From Psilocybe azurescens (lineage: Eukaryota; Basidiomycota; Agaricomycetes; Agaricales; Agrocybaceae), in the NCBI GenBank assembly GCA_023853785.1, contig JAJIRX010000906.1:1-64000 (forward strand): 64,000 nt of DNA, given 5' to 3'. Made by a program: the position numbers and the translations under genes. Under the pieces are notes generated by a model, which saw only the letters and a program-made list of their open reading frames with translations, made no database searches and was not told where the DNA came from. Positions 10,012 to 20,641 of this stretch are shown here, piece by piece; position 1 is the stretch's first letter; each line of letters begins with the position of its first letter.

Positions 10012-10558
10012 CTGGTGCTGAGCCTGTGCCCACTCTCACGCCTGTGCCCGCTGTCCCACCCTGTTTCTCATTATCAGGTGCCATCGCACCTGCTCTGGCA
10101 GCAGGTCAGCCTTCTGGTGCCAGTCCGGGTCTGGGTCCGGACCCCTATCTTCATTGTAAGTCTGATCTGAATTGACCAATTCATGGATGTATTTATCACA
10201 ACATCACCGGCAATGTTATTTCGCGGTATCATCCAGGTTCTTCATCGAATGCAGCATCACCCCCAACAAAGATGTCAACATGGAGCATCCTGTGGCAAAC
10301 ATTGTCACACCCACATCCATCTCAATGGCCTCATTGAGCTCGGGGGACATGCCATTCCTCCCAGTGGCCTTGTCGGGCTCAGAGGACAGACCAACTTCTC
10401 CTCACGCTTCCATTCCCAAATCTTGTCCTGGATCTGGTCCCGCCCCACCAACTTTGAATATTGTTGTGAGAACGAGGAGGCCTATGCCTGTCAGTCCTCT
10501 CCACGGTCGAGGAAACTTGGTCGATCATGACACAAGTGATGAGATGGATGAGGACTAG

Positions 10559-11002
10559 ATGGATTATGTCAGACTTCGGTTTGATTCTTGTTCCTGAGGA
10601 CGGGACTTTTTTTTTTGAACACTCACTACATACATACAACAATTTTTATTTTTTGTGTTACATAGACAGCTTTCCCATCTTGCCATAAATATTACCACTA
10701 CTTCTTGTATCTAACAACAGTGAAATGTTAGAATCAAAGATGAAATGTAAAGATGAAACTGACATTTAAGAATGTGTAATATCACTCCCTGACCTTACAT
10801 ATTCATTTTTGTGGGCCATTTACCCAAAGTCTATCGGATTCTGACTCAATTAACACTAAAATGTTGGATGTTCAGACCACTCTTTTGGCGCCATGTTTGG
10901 GGACATCACCATAAGTATCTTCGACAATCTGCATTGTCATGGAGTTGGCGGGCTCCATAGGTGTTCCGGTCCCGGTCCTGATCCTGGCACTGTCCACACC
11001 CA
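10559..11002. other. Intergenic, no gene seen
   Basis: An AT-rich stretch with T and A runs that probably contains the 3' end of the preceding gene. It ends in a GGTCCCGGTCCTGATCCTGG low-complexity block that resembles Pro/Val-coding repeats at 8030-8070, then joins the truncated LTR. Confidence 0.5.
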
Positions 11003-11106
11003 AATCCAACCTGCTTAACCTGCTCAACTCAAACTTGAACTTGTTCTTGTAAACGATTGGTGGTTAGATTACACACACTGCGTGATTCTAACTTGAGATC
11101 ATAACA
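11003..11106 (+). repeat. Truncated 5' LTR of element 2
   Basis: Only the final 104 bases of the LTR remain, from AATCCAACCTGC to GATCATAACA. The break falls about 14 bases inside the presumed transcript start of the LTR. The 11-base self-complementary PBS AAGAACTAGCT follows directly at 11107-11117. Confidence 0.88.
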
Positions 11107-11137
11107 AAGAACTAGCTTCTCACTCCACCATACTGCT

Positions 11138-12273
11138 TTGCCCACAAGCAGTATCGGGAGCTTGAACCAGACACCACGACATCTCGATGCAGAACCTTCT
11201 CCACAAACTATGACACCGACGACAGTGGTGAACGAACACCTACATCAGATGTTCAACCCACTACCTGAACCCCAGGACTATTGTCAGGAGAAGAATACTT
11301 CACCGATGCCTCTGAAAACTCTGAACTGAACAAAACACAAATGGTTGACCAAATGGCGATCAACACCCCAAAGACAAGGGAACTCTCTCTTAGCAAACCT
11401 CACAGCCCTTCAACGGCGAATGGTTTAAGAGCAAGAAATTCCTTCAAGAATGTATCCTCTATATGGGGATCAACAAGAATGTCTACGACACTGAACCAAA
11501 ACGGATTGCATTCATTCTCTCTTACATGCAAGAAGGGAATGCAGTCGTTTGGAAACAACAATTCGTCCAGATGAAACTGAACTTTGACACGGGGGACATT
11601 GACTTACCAACATACAAGGAATTTATTGATGAATTCCAGAAGGCATTCAAGCCAGAAGAAGAAGACATTGACGCATTGGACAAATTAAAAATGCTTCGAC
11701 AAAAGTACCTGACCGCCAAACAACTAGTAACCAAGTTCAAACTACTAGTTGGAGAAGTGGGGATGTCTAACAACTCCAACACCGCAAACAAACTCCTGAT
11801 CGAAATGTTCAAAACAGTGCTGAACCCAGTGCTAGTACAGAAGATCATCCAGTCTGAGAAGAGGCCCACCAAAATCGAAGAATGGTACGACAAAGCCATG
11901 TCTTATGATAGGAGCTATCGACTTGCTATGGCAATCAAAGGCCCATCTCAATCAAATGTGCGATTCATTCCCAGATCCGGCGCCAAGAAAGGACCCCTTT
12001 GCAATGGATGTCGACATCATGACCACCGAAGAACGAACAAGCCTTATGAAAAAGGGGGCTTGTTTCAGATGAAAACAAACAGGACATCTTGCCATAGACT
12101 GCCCTCAGAAGAAGAAGAACAATCCTTTCATACCGAAAGAATTGCCGAAGAAGAAATGGACAGCAAAGGACCTTCATGCCCATATCTGGGAGTTGAACAT
12201 GGAGGAGAGAGAAGAACTGGCAAGTTTGGCAATGGGAGACCAGGAGGAGGACACCAACACTGAGGATTTTTAA
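11138..12273 (+). pseudogene. gag: gag of element 2
   Basis: Homologue of the element 1 gag. The capsid-like core is open over 11463-12263 and reads MGINKNVYDTEPKRIAF... with the same IDLPTYKEFIDEFQKAF segment, so it shows the ancestral frame better than element 1. The CCHC knuckle near 12062 has lost its second cysteine, TGC to TGA. The first frame (11138-11329) starts with TTG, again without an ATG. Confidence 0.8.
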
Positions 12274-12404
12274 AACAGAGAACCGAATCGACGTCAGTCT
12301 CTCCACGATTAGGCATCTATTCTGTATTTATGGCTACACTCAAGAATAAATCTATGCATTTACCGATTTCATTCTCTGCCATAAAAACAGAAGGCCACAA
12401 ATTG

Positions 12405-13003
12405 TCGAAACCTCGGGTCTAATTGACTCTGGAGCTGGTGGAAAATTCATTGACCAAAACTATGCTAGGAAACTAGGACTTGAACAGAAACCCTTGAAGA
12501 AAAACCTCACGGTATACAATGTGGACGGAACTCTCAACAAGAAAGGAACAATCTCTACCTTTGTAAAACTCAATCTTACCATCGGGAACAGAACAAACAA
12601 GGAAATTCTATTTGTCTCTGGACTAGGACGACAAAAGATAATTTTGGGACTACCTTGGCTCCAAAAACAAAACCCCGACATCGATTGGGAAACTGGAAAA
12701 GTCAAATGGAGAGTTTCCAAATCCATCCACACTACCACTATGGAAGAAGAACTAGAAGAAACTGAACCAATCACTGACACCACGGACGCCCCACTCGAAG
12801 ACTTCAATGCTTTGGTAATTGATTTTATCGAAGCAAAAGACTCTGAAGAAATGGACCAGGCATGGATCAACGCGAAAACTACGGCTTCACAAACTCTGGC
12901 AATGGAACACGAAAACAGGACACCCACTAAACCTCTGGAAGAACTTATTCCCCCAGATCTCCACAATTACCTCAGACTTTTCGACAAGAAAGCAGCAGAT
13001 TGA
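12405..13003 (+). pseudogene. Protease and linker of element 2
   Basis: The active-site segment LIDSGAGGKFIDQ is encoded near 12418-12456. From 12494 to 13003 one frame stays open through the ILGLPWL strand and a long acidic linker up to the start of RT. That makes this copy the better guide to the protease-RT junction. Confidence 0.8.
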
Positions 13004-14060
13004 TTTCCTATCTCAAGACCCTGGGATCACAAAATTGAACTGAAGCCTGGATTCAAACCAAAACCATGCAAAGTCTACAGTCTCACCCTGGAAGAACAAA
13101 TCGAACAGGACAAATCTCTTAAAGAAATGCTAGACAAAGGATATATCGTCAAATCTGAATCGGAAATTACATTGCCCTTTTTCTTTGTAGCCAAGAAAGA
13201 CGGAAAACTGTGACCTTGTCAGGACTATCGATATCTAAATGAATGGACAATAAAGAATGCCTACCCTTTGCAATGGATCCCGGATCTACTGGACAAACTC
13301 AAAGGAGCAAAATTCTTTACCAAATTAGACGTCAGGCAATGATACAACAATGTTTGCATTCAAAAGGAAGATCAACGGAAAGCTGCCTTCAAAACAAATC
13401 AAGGACTCTTTGAACCCACGGTTATGTTCTTCAGATTATGCAATTCCCGGCCACTTTTCAATCCATGATGGATTTGCTATTCGAAAGCGAGATCTCTGGA
13501 GGATTCGTGATTATCTACATGGACGACATCTTGATCTTTGCTGAAAATTGAGAAGATTTAGCAAAATATGAACGGATTGTCCTACAAAGACTAAAAGATA
13601 ACGACCTGTACCTCAAACCAGAGAAATGTGTCTTCAGACAACAAAAAGTCGAATACCTGGGAATGATAATCAAAGAAGGGAAAATCTCCATGGACCAATC
13701 AAAACTTAAAGGAATCCGAGATTGGCCTGCACCTACCACAGTCAAGCATGTTGGAAATGTGCTTGGACATTCCACAGCCCATCCTGTAGATATTATTTTA
13801 TCTTATTAATTGTCTTACTAATAATCTCTCGGCCTCGGCTATGCCATACATAGAAATAATTAGACGCTGGTAGAGTATTCTAGTTACAGTAGATACATGT
13901 ATATAAGTAGCTGCGAAGTTTGTACAATAAAATTAAGAATTCCAAACATAAATTGTCAATAAAGCAAGTCAGGGGTTCCCGGGATTTGGAAATTTCTACT
14001 GAAAATTCATCAGGAAGTTCTCTACGGTGGCACAACCTCTGAACAATCTCCTAAAGAAGG
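13004..14060 (+). pseudogene. pol: Reverse transcriptase of element 2, interrupted
   Basis: All RT motifs can be traced, including [19 protein letters not shown] and the YMDD box near 13520. Stops replace CGA at 13211 and arise at 13340 and 13549, and the C-run frameshift in CNSPATFQ is shared with element 1. The 3' part is displaced by a nested LTR at 13749-13961. RT resumes with the QVRGF.. region at 13966. Confidence 0.85.
13749..13961. repeat. Nested Copia-like solo LTR inside element 2 RT
   Basis: A 213-bp insertion absent from element 1, flanked by AAGCA on both sides (13744-13748 and 13962-13966). It starts TGTTGGAAAT and contains ATTCCAAACA at 13939-13948, an imperfect inverted end pair typical of LTRs. 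It has a TATATAAG promoter-like box near 13900 and an AATAAA signal near 13926. The last 13 bases after CAAACA are unexplained, so the right end is either 13948 or 13961. Small size and ends fit a Ty1/Copia-type solo LTR. Confidence 0.7.
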
Positions 14061-14520
14061 ACAAGAAATTCGAATGGACGGACACAGCTCAACGAGTGTT
14101 TGACGAACTAAAACAACGATTCATGGAAGAACTGGTTCTCTCGATGCCAGACCCAAATAAACTGTTTCAAATCGAATGCAACGCCTCTAAATATGCATCT
14201 GGAGCCGTTCTGACTCAACTCGATGGAAACGGCGAAAGACACCCGTGCGCATTTATTTCGAAGACCTTCTCCGTGACAGAAAGAAACTACAAAATCTATG
14301 ATTGAGAACTCCTGGCAATTGTGCAAGCATTATAGGAATGGAGACACTACATTCAAGGATCCAAACATACAACGATCATTCATTCAGACCACAAGAACCT
14401 GACCTACTTCAGAAGCCCAAGAAATCTGAACAGATGGCAAGCTTGATGGTCATTATTCCTATCCGAATTCAATCTGAAACTGATCCACATGCCCGGGACA
14501 AAGATGATTCAATCTGATGC
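14030..14520 (+). pseudogene. RNase H of element 2
   Basis: Homologous to 3120-3640. The first aspartate motif ECDASKYASG has decayed to ECNASKYASG here, so a catalytic residue is lost. Stops occur at 14303 and 14333, and at the position of RWSLYL near 14443 (CGA to TGA). No active enzyme is possible. Confidence 0.82.
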
Positions 14521-14779
14521 CTTATCAAGAAGACCAGATTTTATACCAGACAAAGACCATGATAATGAAGACGTGACTCTACTACCAGAGGAACTTTTTG
14601 TCAATCTAATCGACACCAAACTACAACAGAAAATCATCGATTCAGAAGAATTTGACATGGATATTGCAGAAATCTTGAAGGCTCTACTACAAGGAGGACC
14701 ACCAAATTTACGAACCGACCTTGATGACTGGAGAACAGAAGAATTCAATGGGAAAAATGTCACTTTCTATAAAGACAAA

Positions 14780-15670
14780 ACATATATACCAAAGAACCAA
14801 GACCTACGACAACAAGTGGTAAAATCCTTTCACAATTTAACCATCGGCAGGAGACCCCAGAGAACTCGAGACTTATAATGCAGTAAAAGCACATTACTGG
14901 TGGCCAGGGCTACGATCCTTTGTAAAACAATACATCAAAGGCTGCGGAATCTGTCAACAATTCAAAATTAACAGAAACCCTCTCACCCGTCCTTCATGCC
15001 AATTGCCGGACCAACTTCTACGCGACCATTTGCAAACTGTTCAATGGACTTTCTAACTGATTTACTGCCGGTTAAGAACAGTGCGGGACAAATCATAGAT
15101 GCGATCATGGTCGTGGTAGACCATGGGCTTACTAAGGGGGTGATTTTAATACCTTGCCAGAAGAAAGAGAAACCGGGAGAGGCACTCAACACAGAAGGAG
15201 CAGCTCAACTGTTACTTGACAACCTCTTCAAATGATTCGGACTCCCAGATAGCATCATCTCTGACCGAGATCCCCTATTCACTGCAAAGGTCTTTCAAGA
15301 ACTCATGAAACTCTTGGGAATCAAGTCCAAATTAACCACGGCTTATCATCCAATAGGAGACGGAATCACCAAATGATTCAATCAAGAAATAGAAGCCTAT
15401 CTATCCATCTATTGTTCATCACACCCAACCGACTGGAACAAGTCAATTGGAACATTAGAATTCACTCACAACAATAGAAAACACTCCGAAAGAGCCAAAA
15501 CCCCATTCAAACTCACCTTAGGTTCATCTCCGTTGGCCATTCCACTTGCCTTCGAGAACACCAAAGCCCCATCAGTGGAAGAAAAAGTCAAACATCTCCT
15601 AAAAGATCGAGAAGAAGCATTAGCTGTCCACGAGCTTGCAAGACAAAGAATAGCCAAATGATGAAAATCG
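14780..15670 (+). pseudogene. Integrase of element 2
   Basis: The HHCC region, SMDFLTDLLPV near 15040, [10 protein letters not shown] near 15260 and the FNQEIEAYL glutamate region near 15380 are all recognisable. Stops sit at 15232 (CGA to TGA), 15374 and about 15658. [14 protein letters not shown] is intact here where element 1 is frameshifted, so the two copies correct each other. Confidence 0.82.
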
Positions 15671-15825
15671 AACTTCAAACCGTTTGAGAAAGGAACGAAA
15701 GTTTGGCTAGACTCCTGCAACATCTCCACTAGGTACCATTCAAAGATGAAACCGAAACGAGAAGGGCCGTTCACAATCACAGAAGTCTTGGGACCTCTCA
15801 CGTACAGACTCAAAATACCCAAGAT

Positions 15826-16110
15826 ATGGAAGATCCACGACATTTTCCACGCCCACGCTACTCATGCCATATAAAGAGACAGAAACATACGGACCAAACT
15901 TCCCTACACCACCACCTGAGATCAAAAACAGGTAGAACACTGGGAAGTCAAAACTATTCTGAATCACAGAAAGACGGGACAAAAACCCAAGAAAGGCAAG
16001 TGAAAATATCAATACCTCGTCAAATGGACCGGATTCCCTATCTCCAAAGCAATGTGGGAAAAAGACGATATGTTCAACAATGACAGCAAGATTCTTCAAG
16101 AATATCACTG
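15826..16110 (+). pseudogene. Chromodomain region of element 2
   Basis: WEVKTILNHRK, a stop in place of a Q codon near 15999, YQYLVKWTGFPISKA and MWEKDD can be traced across two frames. It confirms the chromovirus assignment. Confidence 0.72.
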
Positions 16111-16134
16111 ATTACACAAACTCTGACCATCCTG

Positions 16135-16461
16135 ATGCCTCGTTTTCTCTGACACATTGCTTCTTCCTTCACTCAAAACTCTGAAACAAACCAACTCAAA
16201 ACTCCCATCTTTGATACCCCTTTAACCGAACAGACCATAGAAGAACTTGAGACGCTACGAAGAGAAATTCTCACCCAATACAACAAAATGATCGATCAGA
16301 AGGAGACGGCCAACCAGAACTATCGCCCAGCTGCTGCTAACTTTGCCCACCACCAAGCCAGATCTCTACACCTCAAACTACACAAGGTCGAACGAGAGCT
16401 CTATCAACACCTTCCACTGATTGCCAAAGTAGTTAAAAAGGCCAAGTCGTTCTACCTCTAA
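16135..16461 (+). pseudogene. Accessory ORF2, element 2 copy (single stop)
   Basis: Starting at the ATG, the frame is open for 108 codons apart from one TGA at codon 6, where element 1 has CGA. The predicted helical centre (EELETLRREILTQYNK) and the basic tail ending KAKSFYL are kept. That only one CpG-type stop has arisen in an element whose pol carries about ten suggests this is a genuine coding unit. Confidence 0.5.
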
Positions 16462-16929
16462 TGTTAGAAATAGACAATAATGCACAAATCAGTAGCTATA
16501 CTGATGAGTAACAATAGAGTCAAATCTCAAATGCGCAACAATGACAAGTATGAGTGAAAATAGTAAATTGCTTCTGTAGACTCCAAATCTTGTTCTAGTG
16601 TCTTTTTTCCTCAAACATAGTAGGAATACTGGTCTTTTACATGGCTAAGTGTCCAAAAATGGCGAGGCGTGACTATAGGTGTCCACAATATTGCGTCAAA
16701 ACACCAAACCTATAATTACATGACAAATTATATATCACCGGAACCGTCTCAACGAGGGGATTCCGGATCAGTGATCAGAATTTGAATAACTTTACTCTAC
16801 AAAAAGTTATTAACAGAACAGTGTGCAAAAACACCGAAAGAGCGAATTCTAACTAAGTGTCCATTTGTACAAGTCCAAATATCAAGTGTAGAACATTAGA
16901 AACAAAGTGTTTAATCACAAAAACTAACA
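16462..16929. repeat. LTR-like segment with TGTTAG/CTAACA ends
   Basis: This 468-bp stretch starts TGTTAGAAATAG directly after the ORF2 stop of element 2 and ends AAAACTAACA where the reversed gag fragment begins. The six-base inverted ends fit an LTR. Flanks (TCTAA left, GTCTG right) do not match, so there is no target duplication. It could be an LTR that took part in the rearrangement joining element 2 to the reversed fragment. Confidence 0.3.
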
Positions 16930-17124
16930 GTCTGTGTCTTGTTGTTCTTCTTGGTCTATCGCCAGGGTTGATAATAAGCCGTATAGCGAGTTCGATAGGT
17001 CTTCGTTTCCTAGGTTGATATCTTCAGAGCTTTGTCTGGACAGGTTCGGTGTCTGCCAATTTCGTGTCGGGGTTCCTTTTTCTGAGCTGTTGGTAGCGGG
17101 AATTCCACTTTTCAGTGGTGCCAT
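16924..17124 (-). pseudogene. gag N-terminus of the reversed fragment
   Basis: A 66-codon ORF with ATG (17124) begins MAPLKSGIPATNSSEKGTP and is acidic and polar toward the end (DQEEQQDTDC). It stands 59 bases after the PBS, where gag should start. It is cut off by the junction at 16929. Assignment rests on position and polar composition only. Confidence 0.4.
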
Positions 17125-17611
17125 GTTTTGTTTTGGGTTTCAGAGGTCTTGTCTGCTGGGGAGCGGGCGAGATTCGTAGATGAGCTAGTTCTTTTGTTAC
17201 GACTTCAAGCTTATATTCACGTGCGTGGATAAAGCCGACAGTCAAGTAGTCAAGAACAGCGAGTTCAAGCAGTATCGAGTAAGAGGGGATTAGATTCTCA
17301 AGAACTAGCTAAAGAATACAGTGGATCCTTCCTGGTATAAATACTATGAACCGTACAGCAAGTTGAAACAAGTTTGAATGTTCATCAGCAGATGTATATA
17401 AGAGTAGAGGAAACAGATCAAACGTTCATTGAAAGATGTATCATAAAAGATGGAAGTGAAAGTCCATCAAAGATATGATGGAGTTTCATAGATATGATGG
17501 ATGGCAAAGTTCATCAGAACATATGATGATGTATCATTGATGTGAAAGATGACAAAGAAAAGGAAGGAGAAAAGAAAAGAAAAGAGAAAAGAAAATAAAG
17601 TGTTCATAACA
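16930..17611 (-). mobile_element. Reversed chromovirus 5' fragment (LTR, PBS, gag start)
   Basis: On the minus strand a 417-bp LTR (17611 to 17195) starts TGTTATGAACAC and ends CGTAACA. It is followed by the same PBS 11-mer (17193-17183) and then an ATG ORF beginning MAPLKSGIPATNSSEKG that stops at 16924. The ORF occupies the place of gag but differs from gag in elements 1 and 2, so this is a related but distinct subfamily. The rest of the element is missing. The LTR holds one copy of the 60-bp internal unit, not two. Confidence 0.8.
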
Positions 17612-18430
17612 CTTTTCAAGCTGAAGAAGAGCTGCAATGGCCATGTTGCAATAAACAGGAGTGGGCACAATGCCAGTGGAAGGAGGTGCGAGTGCACTAG
17701 CAAACGTGGTGTCGAAGTTACCAAGAGATTTGGCCATACTCAAAAGTGCAGTGGACACATTGGATGTACAGGGTGCTTCGCAGAATGCTTTGTTGGTGTA
17801 GCTGGCTCTTGTTGCCTTAAAACAAAGGTTGAGACTGGTAGCTTACCTCTTCAACATCGGAACTGGAATTGGGTTGCTGTGTAGGCTCCTCAGCAGCATC
17901 CCCATCACCTGAATCTATTGAAGACAACACATGAGGTGGAGGTGCAGTGGATGCATGGTAAACATTGGCACCAGCCACAGTTGTGGGCATCAACACCTCC
18001 ATCTTGCAAAAGAGTGGCCACCCTTTGTTCTGGAAGGTTTAGCCTTGGGGTATACATTGATGTAGTCATCCCAGGAGGATGCACTGTGGATGTCAATAGT
18101 GGTGCCAGTGTTGTTGTCCCAAGTCCAACCTGAGACAGACTGGATCACATGGATAATATGATATATCTTGCAAAACTGCAATATTGTGAGTGTTCAGACA
18201 GCAGCAAATTATTATCAATAATTAACTTACTGCACAGTACTTGTTTCCACATGATTTTGCATTCTTGGTGGCCCCATGTTTGAGCAAATGAGCCAGGTGC
18301 TTTGCTGCCTTCTGGAATGTTGCAGCTTTGAAGTTAGAGCTGTCACTAGCTTCTGCTTTGTTAACAACAAGGAAGTTGATGAACACTAGTTCTTCAGCAG
18401 TGGTCCAATGGGCAGAAGGAAACATATCAC
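17612..18430 (-). pseudogene. Myb/SANT-like DNA-binding protein, truncated by LTR insertion
   Basis: Three exons can be read on the minus strand: 18231-18430 (SAHWTTAEELVFINFLV..., with FKAATFQKAAKHL), 17847-18175 (SGWTWDNNTG, SSWDDYINVYPKAKP) and about 17612-17810. W-rich spacing and the WTWD / SWDDY motifs are those of the Myb_DNA-bind_3 (SANT-like) family found in many basidiomycete genomes, often near transposons. A one-base loss near 18020 breaks RTKGW-PLF. The last exon, STALLSMAKSLGN... ALLQLEK, runs straight into the LTR at 17611, so the C-terminus is lost. The upstream first exon was not located. Confidence 0.7.
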
Positions 18431-20641
18431 CTGCCAAAGATGACAAAAGAAGAGGGGGATGGGGAATAATAAGGCAAGGAAACCAGTTTAAAAGAGCATA
18501 AACACACACCTTTCATGGCTTGTATGGTCCACAGTTGCAAGTTTCCTGCATCTATATTACATATCAGTGTTCACCCCAGCCAATATTGACTGTGCATGTA
18601 GTTACAAGTCCTTTATGTAAGTAAAGACTTGTTCTTTTACACAGGGACCCAGTAAGGGCACAATGTCAAGAATCTATCTTTGTGTGAATATATTTCCTGT
18701 TTTGTCTTTAATAATGTGATATGTATGTGATTTCTGTTGCTTGGTATTTCCCATTTTGTTTTCAATAATGCGATGTGAATGTGAATTCTATTGCTTTTGT
18801 AAAACTGGCTTCTCCCAAGTTATTTTTGCCAAATAATGCTCAACTCTTTCCATCACTTTAATAATGTGACATGAATTCTGAATTCTGTTGCATATGTCAT
18901 CCAGCACTAGTGTTTGTAAATTGACACTTCATTTACAACTTCACAGCTGCAGCTTTTTAAATCTTATTTTTAGCACTCTCATAGAGACAGCTCATATGCA
19001 TATTAATCTGAACTTTTTCTATTTTTATGTTCAATATAAGGGCCAAAATATTGTAATGAATGTGCCAAAAAGTGCAAAATCAGGCTCTGATATCACAAAA
19101 TGGCTCTCTTTTCTCCAGTTTTTTTGCATTGTGTATAGAAAGTCATTCATTATAATTCTTTGAAGCCATAAAGTGTGAGGAAGGATGGTAAAAATCTAGC
19201 CCCAACATAGTAAAATGCCTCCTTTTTCTCTATTTTTTTGGTATTGTGCATAATGAATTGTTCAGTATATGTGATTATAGATTTTTGATGCTAAAAAGTA
19301 TAAGCATGACTAAGCAAGGGTGGTTCAAATCAGTCCCACAAAAAGGACTTGTTATGCCATGCAAAGCAATGGCCATCAAGCCAAGTAGAAATGGGGAGGA
19401 AGAAACAAAAAGGACGAGGGTTCAGACAATCAGCGGGCAGATGGCACCTGTGATGATCTGTGACCTTATGCTATATTAGGCTGGTGGGAATAATGCAGGT
19501 GCCATCAAAATGAAAATGCGCCCGCATTTTTGTTGCCGGACTGACTCAAACATGTCTCTTGTGTACTTACGTACACCGTTCACAAGGTATGCATGGGAAT
19601 ACAAATATTAATTCGGTACTCCAATCTCAGATTATCTGAACTTAGAAATACCACCAGACAAGCGCCAAAGTACAGGGCCGGGTGACTTTGATGTCTGTGG
19701 GAAATTCTTAAAAGGACTAGTGGGGTATGCCTTCAGGACAACGAAAAGTGAATCAGAATAAAACTCGTAAGCATAGCATATAGTATAGTATCCTGCAACG
19801 ACACTCTCGCCGTTTTTGGTACTGCAATAGTCACTGTAACTGGGGTCAGTGGTGGTGCTAGAAAGTGTCCCTTTCTGCTAAGGCGCTTAATGGGCCTGTT
19901 CACATTTATTCTTTGAATTGGTCCGACGGAAGTCAACAAAGACTCATAGCCGTATGTATGGTAGCCCACATAATCAATCATATGCAGCATTGTTGTCATG
20001 GTAGAGCATATTCTCTTCCCCAAGGCAGCGTTCCCAGCACCATCTCCGTGTAGAGGTGAAATTATCAGTTGGAGCATCACGGTCGTACATCATGTCTATT
20101 CAGCAGAAATATCTGAGTCTCTGGTCAGCTCTTTCAGCCTTCTCAATAAGTAGCAAATATACTCAAAGATGCTTCTGTTCCATATGTCTTCTAGGTATGA
20201 AGAGTTACTTTTAATGCACCCAGCATGGAGGATGTTGATTGATTAGAATGCGGCAGAAGCTATAAGTGTCGATTGATCTATCACTCTGAGCAATGATAAA
20301 TGAAGTGGCGTCAGCCGTGACCCTCTTCTTGACATCTGTCTCAATCTCTAGTCAAAGAAACCTGAATCCAGAGACCAATTAAAATGAAGATACAGGCATG
20401 ATGGATAAAAAAATTTGCAAACTTGAATACTCCACTTTCAATATCTTCGGAGACAAATAATATGTCAAAGAAAGTCTGGAAGAAGATTCCTACATATATA
20501 ATACCATAAAAGCTTTGACAGCAATCTTGGTTTAATGTAGAATTCTCCAGGATATCGGAAAGATAAAGGAAATGACCTGCTTGTTTCTACATAAAAGCCA
20601 AGCAGTATCTTCTTCGACCTTCATTCCTTCCTGGTATCAAT
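18431..20641. other. Long intergenic stretch, no supported gene
   Basis: AT-rich sequence with three loose copies of a motif like TTTAATAATGTGATATG followed by TTCTGTTGC (near 18710, 18760 and 18858), perhaps worn repeats. Short ORFs (18888-19163, 19246-19479, 19733-20080 minus) have no domain, no splicing support and no coding bias that I can see. Confidence 0.45.

Larger units (their letters stand above)
8461..10558 (+). pseudogene. Low-complexity hypothetical gene split by a solo LTR
   Basis: A set of open stretches on the plus strand. At 8512-8856 there is a strongly acidic run (D/E and D/N repeats). Just after it a short CMRCKQKNLQC cysteine motif abuts a GTAGGG donor near 8899. From 9136 a Pro/Ala/Ser-rich ORF runs up to the LTR at 9577. 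Removing the LTR and one copy of its duplicated CTGGT keeps the frame open, reading SGAEPVPTLTPVP on the right side. A last ORF ends DTSDEMDED at 10558. Exon borders are unsure and no domain is recognised. Confidence 0.35.
11003..16461 (+). mobile_element. Ty3/Gypsy chromovirus, element 2 (old, truncated at both ends)
   Basis: A second copy of the same family, collinear with element 1 from the last 104 bases of the 5' LTR through gag, protease, RT, RNase H, integrase, chromodomain and ORF2. It lacks most of the 5' LTR and, on the right, everything after ORF2: ORF3 and the 3' LTR are absent. It has many in-frame stops, for example at 13211, 13340, 13549, 14303, 14333 and 15374. Several of these are CGA in element 1 and TGA here. 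A 213-bp insertion interrupts RT at 13749. It is an older copy than element 1. Confidence 0.92.

Noticed and set aside
19733..20080. 115-codon minus-strand ORF
   Set aside because: Mixed composition, no domain, no splice partners, and an antisense ORF of similar quality overlaps it.
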